Positions 15,523 through 23,618 of a DNA stretch of 64,000 nt are shown here, piece by piece (positions within the stretch are counted from its first letter, which is position 1; every line of letters starts with the position of its first letter). Below the pieces are notes generated by a model. It made no database searches, was not told the DNA's origin, and saw nothing but the letters and a program-made list of their open reading frames with translations. The stretch is from contig CAVPQK010000015.1 in assembly GCA_963707465.1 (NCBI GenBank), positions 1,488,001-1,552,000 on the forward strand, read 5' to 3'. Source of the DNA: Bog-159 sp963707465 (lineage in GTDB: Bacteria > Acidobacteriota > Terriglobia > Bryobacterales > Bryobacteraceae). A program made the translations under genes and the position numbers.

Positions 15523-16290
15523 ATGCACGACTTTCAAACGGAACTCGAAACCGGCGGCGCCATCGCGCGGCAGGCCGGCGAAATGGCCTTGCGCTACTAC
15601 CGTACGGGCATCGCTTTCGAAGCCAAGCCCGACGATTCGCCCGTGACGCGCGCCGACCGGGAATGCGAGCAGTTCATCGCGCGCGAGTTGGAGCGGGCCT
15701 TTCCGGACGACGGACTGCTGGGCGAGGAAGGCACCGAGAAGCCGTCGCGCAGCGGCCGCCGCTGGATTATCGACCCTATCGACGGCACGCGCGATTTCGT
15801 GCGCGGGAATCCGGTCTGGTCCAACCTGATCGGCCTGGAAGCCGGCGGCGAAGTGGTGGCCGGATTCGCCAACATGCCCGCGTTGGGCGAATTGTTTACC
15901 GCTTCGCGCGGCGGGGGCGCGTTCGTCAACGGCGAGCGCATGCATACTTCGAGCATCGCGAGCGTATCACAGGCGGTGCTGTGCTTCGATAGCTTGAACT
16001 CCGCCGCGCGCCAGCCCTTCGGCGGCCGACTGCTCGACTGGATGCAGCCTTTCTGGGCGGTGCGTAGCATGGGCGGATGCCTGGACGCGCTGATGGTGTC
16101 GCGCGGCCATGCCGAAATCTGGGTCGAAACCTCCGGCAAGCCCTGGGACTTCGCGCCGCTCAAGATCATCGCCGAAGAGGCCGGCGCGCGCTTCTTCGAT
16201 TTCGACGGCAAATCCACCATCTACGGCGGGAATTGCGTGGTCTGCGCGCCGGGGATGGAGGAAACCGTGCGGCTGTTCCTTTCCCGATGA
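15523..16290 (+). CDS. Inositol-monophosphatase-family phosphatase (HisN/SuhB-like)
   Basis: A 255-residue Mg-dependent phosphatase. The metal-binding motif IIDPIDGTRDFVRGNPVW, the upstream Glu pair in LLGEEGTE and the C-terminal GKPWDFAPLKIIAEEAGARF are all present. Members of this family hydrolyse inositol phosphates, histidinol phosphate or PAP; the RDF variant of the motif is closer to HisN-like enzymes. The downstream membrane glycosyltransferase starts inside its stop codon (ATGA). Confidence 0.9.
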   Translation: MHDFQTELETGGAIARQAGEMALRYYRTGIAFEAKPDDSPVTRADRECEQFIARELERAFPDDGLLGEEGTEKPSRSGRRWIIDPIDGTRDFVRGNPVWSNLIGLEAGGEVVAGFANMPALGELFTASRGGGAFVNGERMHTSSIASVSQAVLCFDSLNSAARQPFGGRLLDWMQPFWAVRSMGGCLDALMVSRGHAEIWVETSGKPWDFAPLKIIAEEAGARFFDFDGKSTIYGGNCVVCAPGMEETVRLFLSR

Positions 16291-17819
16291 CAACCAAGTA
16301 TTTGACGCCGGGCCTGGCGATGGTGGTGGTGTGGATCGCCGCCATCAAGATGGCGATCCATTTCTATGCCGGCCATAACTACGGTTACTTCGTCGATGAG
16401 CTCTACTATCTGGCTTGCGGCCGGCATCTGGCCTGGGGCTATGTGGATCAGCCGCCGCTGATCGCGCTGGCTGCGGCGGCTACCCGCGTACTGGCCGGCG
16501 AATCGCTACGGGCCATCCGTTTCCTGCCTGCCGTGGCGGGCGGTGCAACGGTGCTGCTCACGGGCCTGATGGCGCGCGAACTCGGCGGGCGGCGCTTCGC
16601 GCAGGGGTTGGCGGCGCTGGCGGTACTGGCCGCGCCCGGCTTTCTGGCCATCGGCAGCTTCTTCTCGATGAACGCCTTCGAACCCCTCTTTTGGATGGGC
16701 TGCGCATATATCGTCATGCGCGTGGTCCGGACCGGCAATCAGAAGCTGTGGCTATGGTTCGGATTGCTGGCCGGCATGGGCCTGGAGAACAAGCACTCCA
16801 TGCTGATCTTCGGATGCGGAATTGTGGTGGGCCTGCTGGCCACGCCGGAACGCCGCCAGTTGCGCTCGCCGTGGTTCTGGGTTGCCGGGGGAGTCGCGCT
16901 CCTGATCTTTCTGCCGAACCTGATGTGGAATGTGCAGCACCACTTCCCATTTCTGGAGTTGCAGGCAAACATCCGGCGGGCGCACCGCGATGTGGCGATG
17001 CCGCCGCTGGCGTTCCTGGGCCAGGAGATATTGACCATGCTCCCGCTCACGCTGCCCATCTGGGGCGCGGGGCTTTGGTATTACCTGTTCAGCGAGAAGG
17101 GCAAACCGTTTCGCGTCCTCGGTTGGGCCTGGCTGGTCAGCATAGCGGTGATCATGATTATGAGCCCGCGTGTCTACTATCCCTGGCCGGCCTTCCCGAT
17201 GTTGTTCGCCGCGGGCGGAGTGATATGGGAATCCTGGCTCGTAACGCCCCGCCTGCAATGGATCAAGCCAGCCTGGGTTGGCCTTATCGTTCTCTTCGGC
17301 GCGATATTCGCGCCCTTCTGCGTGCCTGTGCTGCCGGTGGAGACTTACATCCGTTACGCGAAGGCGCTCGGTTTCCAGCCGCCTAAGATCGAGACCTGGA
17401 AGCTCGGGCCGCTGCCGCAGATTTATGCCGACCAATTCGGCTGGGAGGAGATGGCTGCCGCCGTGGCGAAGGTGTACAACGGCTTGCCTCCGGATGTGCG
17501 ATCCAGGACGGCGATCTTCGGGCAGAACTACGGACAGGCCGGCGCGGTGGATCTGTTTGGTTCGAAATACGGATTGCCCCAGGCGATCTGCGGGCACCAG
17601 AGTTACTTTCTGTGGGGGCCGCGCGGCTACACGGGTGAAGGCATGATCGTAATGGATGGCGAACAAACGGATCTCGAAAGCAAATTCGCCAGCGTGGAGA
17701 AGGTGGGCCACGTCACGAATCCTTACTCCATGCCCTACGAGCACTTCGATATCTTCTACTGCCGCGGTTTGAAGTGGCCGCTCGCGGAAGTTTGGCCCAC
17801 GGTGAAGAACTGGGACTGA
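16287..17819 (+). CDS. ArnT/PMT-like membrane glycosyltransferase (GT39/GT83 type)
   Basis: A 510-residue polytopic protein with about ten hydrophobic segments. The first periplasmic loop contains the GT-C signature FVDELYYLACGRHLAWGY followed by VDQPPLIAL, typical of ArnT/PmtA-type enzymes that use polyprenyl-phosphate sugars. The C-terminal part (about 400-510) is a soluble periplasmic domain (AIFGQNYGQAGAVDLFG). Sugar and acceptor are unknown; lipid A or glycan modification is the family precedent. It is coupled to the phosphatase gene by ATGA. Confidence 0.88.
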   Translation: MTTKYLTPGLAMVVVWIAAIKMAIHFYAGHNYGYFVDELYYLACGRHLAWGYVDQPPLIALAAAATRVLAGESLRAIRFLPAVAGGATVLLTGLMARELGGRRFAQGLAALAVLAAPGFLAIGSFFSMNAFEPLFWMGCAYIVMRVVRTGNQKLWLWFGLLAGMGLENKHSMLIFGCGIVVGLLATPERRQLRSPWFWVAGGVALLIFLPNLMWNVQHHFPFLELQANIRRAHRDVAMPPLAFLGQEILTMLPLTLPIWGAGLWYYLFSEKGKPFRVLGWAWLVSIAVIMIMSPRVYYPWPAFPMLFAAGGVIWESWLVTPRLQWIKPAWVGLIVLFGAIFAPFCVPVLPVETYIRYAKALGFQPPKIETWKLGPLPQIYADQFGWEEMAAAVAKVYNGLPPDVRSRTAIFGQNYGQAGAVDLFGSKYGLPQAICGHQSYFLWGPRGYTGEGMIVMDGEQTDLESKFASVEKVGHVTNPYSMPYEHFDIFYCRGLKWPLAEVWPTVKNWD

Positions 17820-17993
17820 CGGGGATGGGCGCCGAACGATCGGGCCGGGGTGTACGGGCGGCCCGAGTCGGCCGAGCATTCTCCGATTGGTGCGTGATCC
17901 GTACATAGGCAGGTGGTCGGCGGGATATGACTTCGCGTATCGTTGAGCGTCCCGTCGACGCTGTTCCTTATGGCCTCCGGCATCAGCTCGCTT

Positions 17994-18009
17994 AGGCCAT
18001 TAGTGGCCT
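17994..18009. terminator. Small palindrome between convergent genes
   Basis: AGGCCA-ttag-TGGCCT is a perfect six-base stem just beyond the stop of the beta-lactamase-like gene. It lacks a U-tract, so terminator function is only possible. The rest of the 190-base gap (17820-18009) shows no convincing gene. Confidence 0.35.
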
Positions 18010-19431
18010 TCAATGCTTTGGGATCCGCATGGTCACAAAACGAGAGATCTCACTCGCGGCCGGTGGATCGAGGTTCGAGAGCACGGCCACCACGCACCCC
18101 GCTTTCGGAAAGATTCGCAGATCTCCGTTCATTCCCGGCGCTCCCCCGCTGTGACCCACCCATCCTGCCCCGTCCTTCTCACGCGCGTCCTCAAATCCGT
18201 AGGCGTACATGGCTCCGTCTCCCGCCTCCACCTTGCCGGCGATGAGCAATGCGGTGTGCTCAGCGTCTAACAACTTGTGCGCAATCAGCGCCTGCGCAAA
18301 TTTCAGCAAGTCGCCAACCGTCGAGTATCCGCCGCCTGCCGACGTGCCTCGATAGGGCAGCGTATCCGTATTGGGCGTCCATTTGGCTCCGCCTTGGGAG
18401 TGCATATAGCCGACAGCGCGGCCAGCCACGGTTTCATTTTCCGGCTGCGAGCCGGTCAAAGTCATTCCAGCCGGTTTATAAATATGTTCAGCGACGTAGT
18501 CGTAATAGCTCTGCCCGCTAACGCGCTCGATGACTACCCCAGCCAACAGCATTCCATAATTGCTATAAGCCCACCTGCTTCCGGGTTCGAACTCGGGGCC
18601 GCGCCTCCCGAACAGAGTCACATAATCGTTCAGGGATTTTAGTTCCAGCCGGTGAGCATCAAATTCAGGTCCGAAGAAGTCTCCTGTCCCACCGGTGTGA
18701 GTCAGTAATTGATGGATCGTCACTTTCGCGGCCACCTCGGGATTGGGATAATCCGTGATGTACTTGCCCAGCGGATCGTTCAGCCTGACTTTTCCAACCT
18801 GTACGAGTTGCAAGACGGCTATTGCCGTGAACATCTTATTCATCGAGCCGATTCGAAACTGAGTATCGAGCGTGTTAGGGGTTCGCTTTTCGCGGTTCGC
18901 GAATCCGTAGGCCCCGCTAAAGATCACCTTGCCGTCGTGCGCCACAAGCGCCGCACCCGCGAACGCATCCGCCGCGGCCTCCCTTTCGATCCATGCACGC
19001 AACGCGGACGCGAGCCCTTTATCGCTTAACGGCGCAACCGGAAACTCCGCGGGATCCGGAGGCGGCGGGATGTTCTGAATGCTCAGCCTCGCGATTTGAT
19101 GCGGCTCGGCCGCTTCCACACCCATGGTCACCCTGGCGAATTGGCGGGGCGGGTTCCGCGTCTGAACCAGCACTACGATTTGCAAATCGCTCGACCGCTC
19201 CACTTCTTTTATGTCGAATCCTCCGGTCCGTTTGTGGATCGCCAGTTCCTGGTCCACCAGGCCGAAGGGCAAACTCGCGTCTAAGAACCGTTTGATTTTT
19301 TCCGGATCCCCGCTATCCTGAGCCGCGCGCCATGCCGTGAATTGCCGTCCGGCAGGCGTATCCGGAATCTGTGCGTTCGCCGCGCTCAAAAATAGGGCCG
19401 TCAGAAATGAGGCGCAATCGAATAGTCTCAT
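18010..19431 (-). CDS. Exported beta-lactamase-family serine hydrolase (class C/DD-peptidase-like)
   Basis: A 473-residue protein with a signal peptide (MRLFDCASFLTALFLSAANA). A poorly recognised N-terminal region (about 25-135) precedes the serine hydrolase domain, with S196-MN-K199 (SxxK), Y289-S-N (YxN) and HSGG near residue 430 in place of KTG. Such proteins may be esterases, D-aminopeptidases or true AmpC relatives; resistance cannot be inferred. It is divergent from a LysR-type gene 67 bases away, the ampC-ampR layout. Confidence 0.85.
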   Translation of the reverse strand: MRLFDCASFLTALFLSAANAQIPDTPAGRQFTAWRAAQDSGDPEKIKRFLDASLPFGLVDQELAIHKRTGGFDIKEVERSSDLQIVVLVQTRNPPRQFARVTMGVEAAEPHQIARLSIQNIPPPPDPAEFPVAPLSDKGLASALRAWIEREAAADAFAGAALVAHDGKVIFSGAYGFANREKRTPNTLDTQFRIGSMNKMFTAIAVLQLVQVGKVRLNDPLGKYITDYPNPEVAAKVTIHQLLTHTGGTGDFFGPEFDAHRLELKSLNDYVTLFGRRGPEFEPGSRWAYSNYGMLLAGVVIERVSGQSYYDYVAEHIYKPAGMTLTGSQPENETVAGRAVGYMHSQGGAKWTPNTDTLPYRGTSAGGGYSTVGDLLKFAQALIAHKLLDAEHTALLIAGKVEAGDGAMYAYGFEDAREKDGAGWVGHSGGAPGMNGDLRIFPKAGCVVAVLSNLDPPAASEISRFVTMRIPKH

Positions 19432-19467
19432 GCCACGTTTGGACGAACCGGACCCTTATTTGTCTCA

Positions 19468-19493
19468 TTGATTATCAAAAGGGTGTATTATCA
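19468..19493. promoter_or_regulatory. Putative LysR-type operator between divergent genes
   Basis: The inverted repeat TTGAT-T-ATCAA (19468-19478) is followed by a second ATTATCA (19487-19493), a direct repeat of 19471-19477 spaced 16 bases. The first half-palindrome fits the T-N11-A style of LysR sites. TATTAT at 19486-19491 is a -10 seven bases before the GTG of the LysR gene, so binding would overlap its own promoter. Confidence 0.5.
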
Positions 19494-19498
19494 GTTCG

Positions 19499-20494
19499 GT
19501 GAATATCAATAGCGTAAATCTGAATTTGATGCTCGCGTTCGAAGCGCTTCTCGACGAGAAAAACGTAAGCCGCGCGGCCGCGCGCACCGGCCTCAGCCAA
19601 CCTGCGATGAGCAACGCGCTGGCGCGCCTGCGCGAACTCTTCGGCGATCCCCTGTTCTGCAGGACCTCGCGAGGTATGCGGGCCACGCCGCGCGCACTGG
19701 AGCTAGCCGGGCCCGTCCGCGCGGGGCTTTCCCAATTCCGAAGCGCCTTTGCGGAGCGTCCCGGGTTCGACGCCGCGGCGAGCAATCGCAGTTTCCGGAT
19801 CGCCATGACCGACTATGCAGAATTGATGGCGCTCGGTCCCCTGTTGCGGCGCCTTTCCGGGATTGCGCCCTCCATCCAGATAGCCGTGCTGCGCGTAGAT
19901 CACATTTTTGTCGCCCCCGAGGCCGAGTTGCGGGAAGGAGTTTTCGACGTCGCAATCGGCTTTTATCCCGATCCCAAATCGCTCGACCCACGCACAGGAT
20001 GTCTTAATTTATCCGCGGAGCAAAACGTTTGCATCGCGCGTAAAGGCCACCCGCTGCTGCAGAAACGTTTTACGTTGAGAGAATTCGCCGCAGCCAGACA
20101 TATCGGCGTCTTCTATCGGGATGAAACCGTCGGGCTGGTAGATAACATTCTGGCTGAGTACGGACTGCGTCGCCGGCTCGCTGCGACTACGCCTCATTTC
20201 CTTACGGCCGTCCATCTCGTGGCAAATTCCGATCTGATCGCCACTGTGCCGGCCGGTCTCGCCGCCCATTTCCGGCACGACGCGGGGTTAGCTATCCGGC
20301 GTTCCCCCCTCAGGTTGCCCACGTTCTATACGCGCCTTCTTTGGAGCCTGCACAGATCTGAAGATCCTGCCCTAATGTGGCTCCGCTCCGAAATAGCAGA
20401 ATGCTTCGCCAAGACCCCGGGCCGCACTGGCTATTCTTCCGAGCGCGCACGATTAGTGAATGGGCCGAAGGCCACCAGAGAGAACAATCGCTAG
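19499..20494 (+). CDS. LysR-family transcriptional regulator
   Basis: A 331-residue regulator starting at GTG. The N-terminal winged HTH is classic (LNLMLAFEALLDEKNVSRAA then LSQPAMSNALARLRELF), closest in style to the NodD/NahR subgroup (FGDPLFCRTSRGMRATPRAL). The effector domain covers about 95-300. It probably controls itself and the divergent beta-lactamase-like gene through the palindrome between them. A -10-like TATTAT ends seven bases before the start and no Shine-Dalgarno is present. Confidence 0.92.
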   Translation: MNINSVNLNLMLAFEALLDEKNVSRAAARTGLSQPAMSNALARLRELFGDPLFCRTSRGMRATPRALELAGPVRAGLSQFRSAFAERPGFDAAASNRSFRIAMTDYAELMALGPLLRRLSGIAPSIQIAVLRVDHIFVAPEAELREGVFDVAIGFYPDPKSLDPRTGCLNLSAEQNVCIARKGHPLLQKRFTLREFAAARHIGVFYRDETVGLVDNILAEYGLRRRLAATTPHFLTAVHLVANSDLIATVPAGLAAHFRHDAGLAIRRSPLRLPTFYTRLLWSLHRSEDPALMWLRSEIAECFAKTPGRTGYSSERARLVNGPKATRENNR

Positions 20495-20561
20495 CATGCT
20501 TGAAGGTCGTGATTCAAAGTGCGTCACCACTTTCGAGCCTGTTAAGTGCACTGCCGCTTCC

Positions 20562-21371
20562 TTATCGGGCTTTCGCGAGCGCCTTCATCAGGTCCGCGCT
20601 GGTCATTGTCGGGCACCAGTATTTCTCGATGTGCTCGACGACTAACTCGGTTCCCTGGTCGTGGCTCACGAGGGGACGGTCCTTGGGGTTATACATGCTG
20701 TCGGTAAGGTCCCGCACCAGCACGCAGCGAATGCCCCAGTTGGTCATCTTCTTGATGGCGAACGAGCGGTTCAGGACGCACATGTTGACGTGCACGCCCA
20801 TCACCAGCAGGTTGCGTATGCCACGCTCGCGCAAGAAGGCGTAGATCTGCGGCCCATCGTCGGAAATGACGTCCGCGGCGCCCATGGGAAGCGTGGCGAT
20901 CTCGCGCGTCCAGGCTTTGTAAAAGGAGTCGTTGGTGTCGCAGCCGCCGCCGCTATCGTCGATGGGCAATGGCGGATCGCTGAGTCCGAGCGGCGCCGGC
21001 GGCTCGATTTTCGCCATGCGCAGAATCCCCTGCCGCTGCGGCCAGTCCTTGTAGAACTCCATGGTCTCGGACGGCGCGTGGATGATCCGGATGCCGCGGG
21101 CGCGGGCTTCGTCGACGACCGGCGCCATCCTGACGGCCAGTTCCGCTACGCGCCGCGAGGCGCCGGAACACCAATGCCGGTCCCACATGTCGCAGATCAC
21201 GATGGCGGTTTCGGCGGCGGGGACGGCTTCGTCGAGCCGCACTTCCTGCCACACGCCGCTGCCCTTGAAGGCCTCCACGCGCGACCGCAGCGGAAGCCGC
21301 AAGTCGGCCCCGAACGCCGTTCCCGCCATGGCCAGCGCGAGCGGCGGCAGATACAGCCACCAGGAATGCAT
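20562..21371 (-). CDS. Exported isochorismatase-family cysteine hydrolase
   Basis: About 269 residues. The start is placed at the second ATG (MHSWWLYLPPLALAMAGTAFGA, a clean signal peptide) because TATTAT lies exactly seven bases before it, overlapping the first ATG at 21380. The fold's acidic residue is in VICDMWDRHW and the nucleophile is the Cys in HVNMCVLNRSFA. Family members hydrolyse isochorismate, nicotinamide or N-carbamoyl amides; an exported form is unusual in textbooks but common in acidobacteria and planctomycetes. Substrate unknown. Confidence 0.85.
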   Translation of the reverse strand: MHSWWLYLPPLALAMAGTAFGADLRLPLRSRVEAFKGSGVWQEVRLDEAVPAAETAIVICDMWDRHWCSGASRRVAELAVRMAPVVDEARARGIRIIHAPSETMEFYKDWPQRQGILRMAKIEPPAPLGLSDPPLPIDDSGGGCDTNDSFYKAWTREIATLPMGAADVISDDGPQIYAFLRERGIRNLLVMGVHVNMCVLNRSFAIKKMTNWGIRCVLVRDLTDSMYNPKDRPLVSHDQGTELVVEHIEKYWCPTMTSADLMKALAKAR

Positions 21372-21378
21372 TTGCACC

Positions 21379-21384
21379 ATAATA
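21379..21384 (-). promoter_or_regulatory. Putative -10 element deciding the isochorismatase start
   Basis: On the minus strand TATTAT is followed by GGTGCAA and then ATG (21371). If this is the -10, the upstream ATG at 21380 is inside the promoter and cannot be the start, so translation begins at 21371 on a leaderless mRNA. Confidence 0.5.
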
Positions 21385-21511
21385 CCGCTAGAAAGCTCGA
21401 CGCGGCCAAGTCGGCTTCCCGCACCGGTGCGAGGTTCTTAATGCGTCGCACAACCGCCCTGCAAGCGATTGTGGACGCGATCAACACACTGCGCTAAGTT
21501 GGTCGGGTGCC

Positions 21512-23602
21512 ATGAAGCGTTCCGCCCTCCCGGTATACCTCTCGCTGCTCGCCGATGTGGTCGCCTTCTTTCACAAGCCGCTTTTCAGCACCGGGTACAG
21601 CTTTCCCTGGGACTTCCACGGCGTGCAACTGCCGCTGGTCACGTTCCTGGCCGAGCAACTCAAGCAAGGCCGGCTGGCGTTGTGGAACCCATTCAGCTAT
21701 TGCGGATACCCGGTCTTTGAGAACATCGAGGCGGGCCTGTTTCATCCGCTGGTCTTCCTTAGCGCCCTGATCAGCAGCCGTACGTCGCTGGATATTCTTC
21801 CCATGCTGCTGGAATGGATCGTGGTATTGCAGATCTGGGTCGCGGGTGTGGCGGCGTATCATCTGTTCCGGGAGCTTGGGGCGGGGCGGCCAGCGGCCTG
21901 GGCCGGCGCGATCATCTTCCAAACCGGCGGCTACTTTGCTTCGCGCGCGGAACACATCGGCGCCATCATGGCAGTGGCGTGGATGCCCCTGGCGTGGCTG
22001 GCGATCCTGAAACTCCGCGACGGGCTCAGGCAGGCGGGTCCTGGATGGCTGGCTGCACTGGCGGCGGCACTGGGCATGTCCATTTTGGGCGGATTCCCGC
22101 AGCCAACCCTGGCGGTGTTCGTTTCCACGGTGGTGTTCGCCCTGGCTCTCGTCGCACTGCGCCTGGCACGCATCCAGCTCATCGCCTCGACTGCGGCAGG
22201 CTGCGTGCTGGGGATTGCGCTCGCCGCGGTGCAGTTCATTCCTACCGTGCAGTTGTCGCAGCACAGCGTCGCCAAGTACCGGGCGGGCTGGCTGGGCACA
22301 GGCGGCGGTTTGTATTGGGAAAGCCTGGTCTCACTGGTGCTGCCCAATCATTACGACCTCTTCGACATACAACACTTTCATGGGCCGGGGGACATAACCT
22401 TTCTGTATCTGTACTGTAGCATCGCAGGTCTCTCGCTGGCATTGATGGCGCCATTCCTGCGGCGCACCAGATATGTGGCGCTACTGGGAGTGATGTTGTT
22501 AGTTGGCATGTTATGGATGCTTGGCGATAAGACCTTATTATGGCGCTGGATCTATCCTCTGTTGCCCGAGACAGTGAGGATCGGCATTCATCCCGAGTAC
22601 ACTTACTGCATCTTTACCCTGGCGCTGGCGGGTTTGGCGGCGATGGGCCTGGACGCGCTCCGCATTTCCGATAGGATGCGGTGGATAGTTGGCGTGGGAA
22701 TCGCGGTGGACCTGTTTCTGGTGGGGTCCGGCCGCCCGATGAATTGCTCCTCGTTGAAGGAGAATCCGGTGGTGACCCGGCAGTCGTTCGAGGGCAGCGC
22801 GGCTCTGCTTAGCGAGGTGCGGCGCGACGTGGACCAGAACGATCCACCGTGGCGGATTGACACAGTGGACGCCAGTATCAACTGGGCGACCGGGGCGCCA
22901 ATTACGGGCGTGCCGGATGCAAATGGAGTCAGCCCTTTGGCGCTGGAGTATATTATCCAGCTCCGTCTATTCCTTCACGATGGACATCGCTGGGGATGGT
23001 ATTACCCCGTTGAGAAAGTCGACTCCCCCGTGCTGGATTTGATGAACGTCAAGTACCTGATCACGCGTCCACAGGGCGCTGCGGGGCTATGGTCGAACCC
23101 CAGATACCGGCATCTGAGGAGTCTGGCAGGTTACGAGATATTTGAAAACCTGAGGGTGATGCCGAGGTTCTTCCTGGTGCGGGAGATCAAGCCCGCGGCG
23201 TCACTGGCCGAGGCACGCGGCTTCATAGACAACGGGATCGACTTCCGGCGCACCGCGATTACGGAACAGGCGGTAGTTTTGCCGGCCGGCAATGCGGGGC
23301 AGGCCATCGATACGGACGAAGTGAAGGTTTCGCGCTACCAGCCGGATTCGATCGCATGGTCGATACGCAGCGGCGCGCCGGCGCTGCTGGTGATGTCGGA
23401 GAGCTACTATCCCGGATGGAAGGCGTGGCTGGACGACACTCCGACGCCAATTTATCGGACCGATATCGCCTTCCGCGGCGTGGCCGTGCCGCCGGGAGAA
23501 CATGTGGTGCGCATGGAGTTTCGACCGGTGATTCTGCCTATATCCGCGTGCATCTCGCTGGCCGCGGCCATGCTGCTTTTGGTCTTGGCATTTCGGCGAT
23601 AA
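21512..23602 (+). CDS. YfhO-like polytopic membrane protein
   Basis: A 696-residue protein with about ten membrane segments and a large C-terminal extracytoplasmic domain. The N-terminal pattern (WDFHGVQLPLVTFLAEQL then LALWNPFSYCGYPVFENIEAG) is that of YfhO-type proteins, relatives of GT-C glycosyltransferases. The C-terminal part ends in SESYYPGWKAWLDD and a last hydrophobic helix, also typical. A role in glycosylating surface polymers is the family precedent. The gene ends 16 bases before dnaG. The preceding gap (21381-21511) holds nothing convincing. Confidence 0.85.
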   Translation: MKRSALPVYLSLLADVVAFFHKPLFSTGYSFPWDFHGVQLPLVTFLAEQLKQGRLALWNPFSYCGYPVFENIEAGLFHPLVFLSALISSRTSLDILPMLLEWIVVLQIWVAGVAAYHLFRELGAGRPAAWAGAIIFQTGGYFASRAEHIGAIMAVAWMPLAWLAILKLRDGLRQAGPGWLAALAAALGMSILGGFPQPTLAVFVSTVVFALALVALRLARIQLIASTAAGCVLGIALAAVQFIPTVQLSQHSVAKYRAGWLGTGGGLYWESLVSLVLPNHYDLFDIQHFHGPGDITFLYLYCSIAGLSLALMAPFLRRTRYVALLGVMLLVGMLWMLGDKTLLWRWIYPLLPETVRIGIHPEYTYCIFTLALAGLAAMGLDALRISDRMRWIVGVGIAVDLFLVGSGRPMNCSSLKENPVVTRQSFEGSAALLSEVRRDVDQNDPPWRIDTVDASINWATGAPITGVPDANGVSPLALEYIIQLRLFLHDGHRWGWYYPVEKVDSPVLDLMNVKYLITRPQGAAGLWSNPRYRHLRSLAGYEIFENLRVMPRFFLVREIKPAASLAEARGFIDNGIDFRRTAITEQAVVLPAGNAGQAIDTDEVKVSRYQPDSIAWSIRSGAPALLVMSESYYPGWKAWLDDTPTPIYRTDIAFRGVAVPPGEHVVRMEFRPVILPISACISLAAAMLLLVLAFRR

Positions 23603-23618
23603 TCGAAGCACAGGGGCC

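Noticed and set aside
13354..16290. A 978-codon plus-strand open frame spanning folP, the acetyltransferase and the phosphatase gene
   Set aside because: Only the last 255 codons (from 15523) are real; the rest is antisense to genes with clear families and arises from high GC codon bias.
17756..18013. An 85-codon minus-strand frame in the gap after the ArnT-like gene
   Set aside because: It overlaps the 3' end of that gene, has low-complexity composition and no recognisable start site.
21369..21497. A 43-codon plus-strand frame ending MRRTTALQAIVDAINTLR just before the YfhO-like gene
   Set aside because: Its start lies in the promoter and coding start of the divergent isochorismatase gene, there is no ribosome site, and the N-terminal half has no coding bias.
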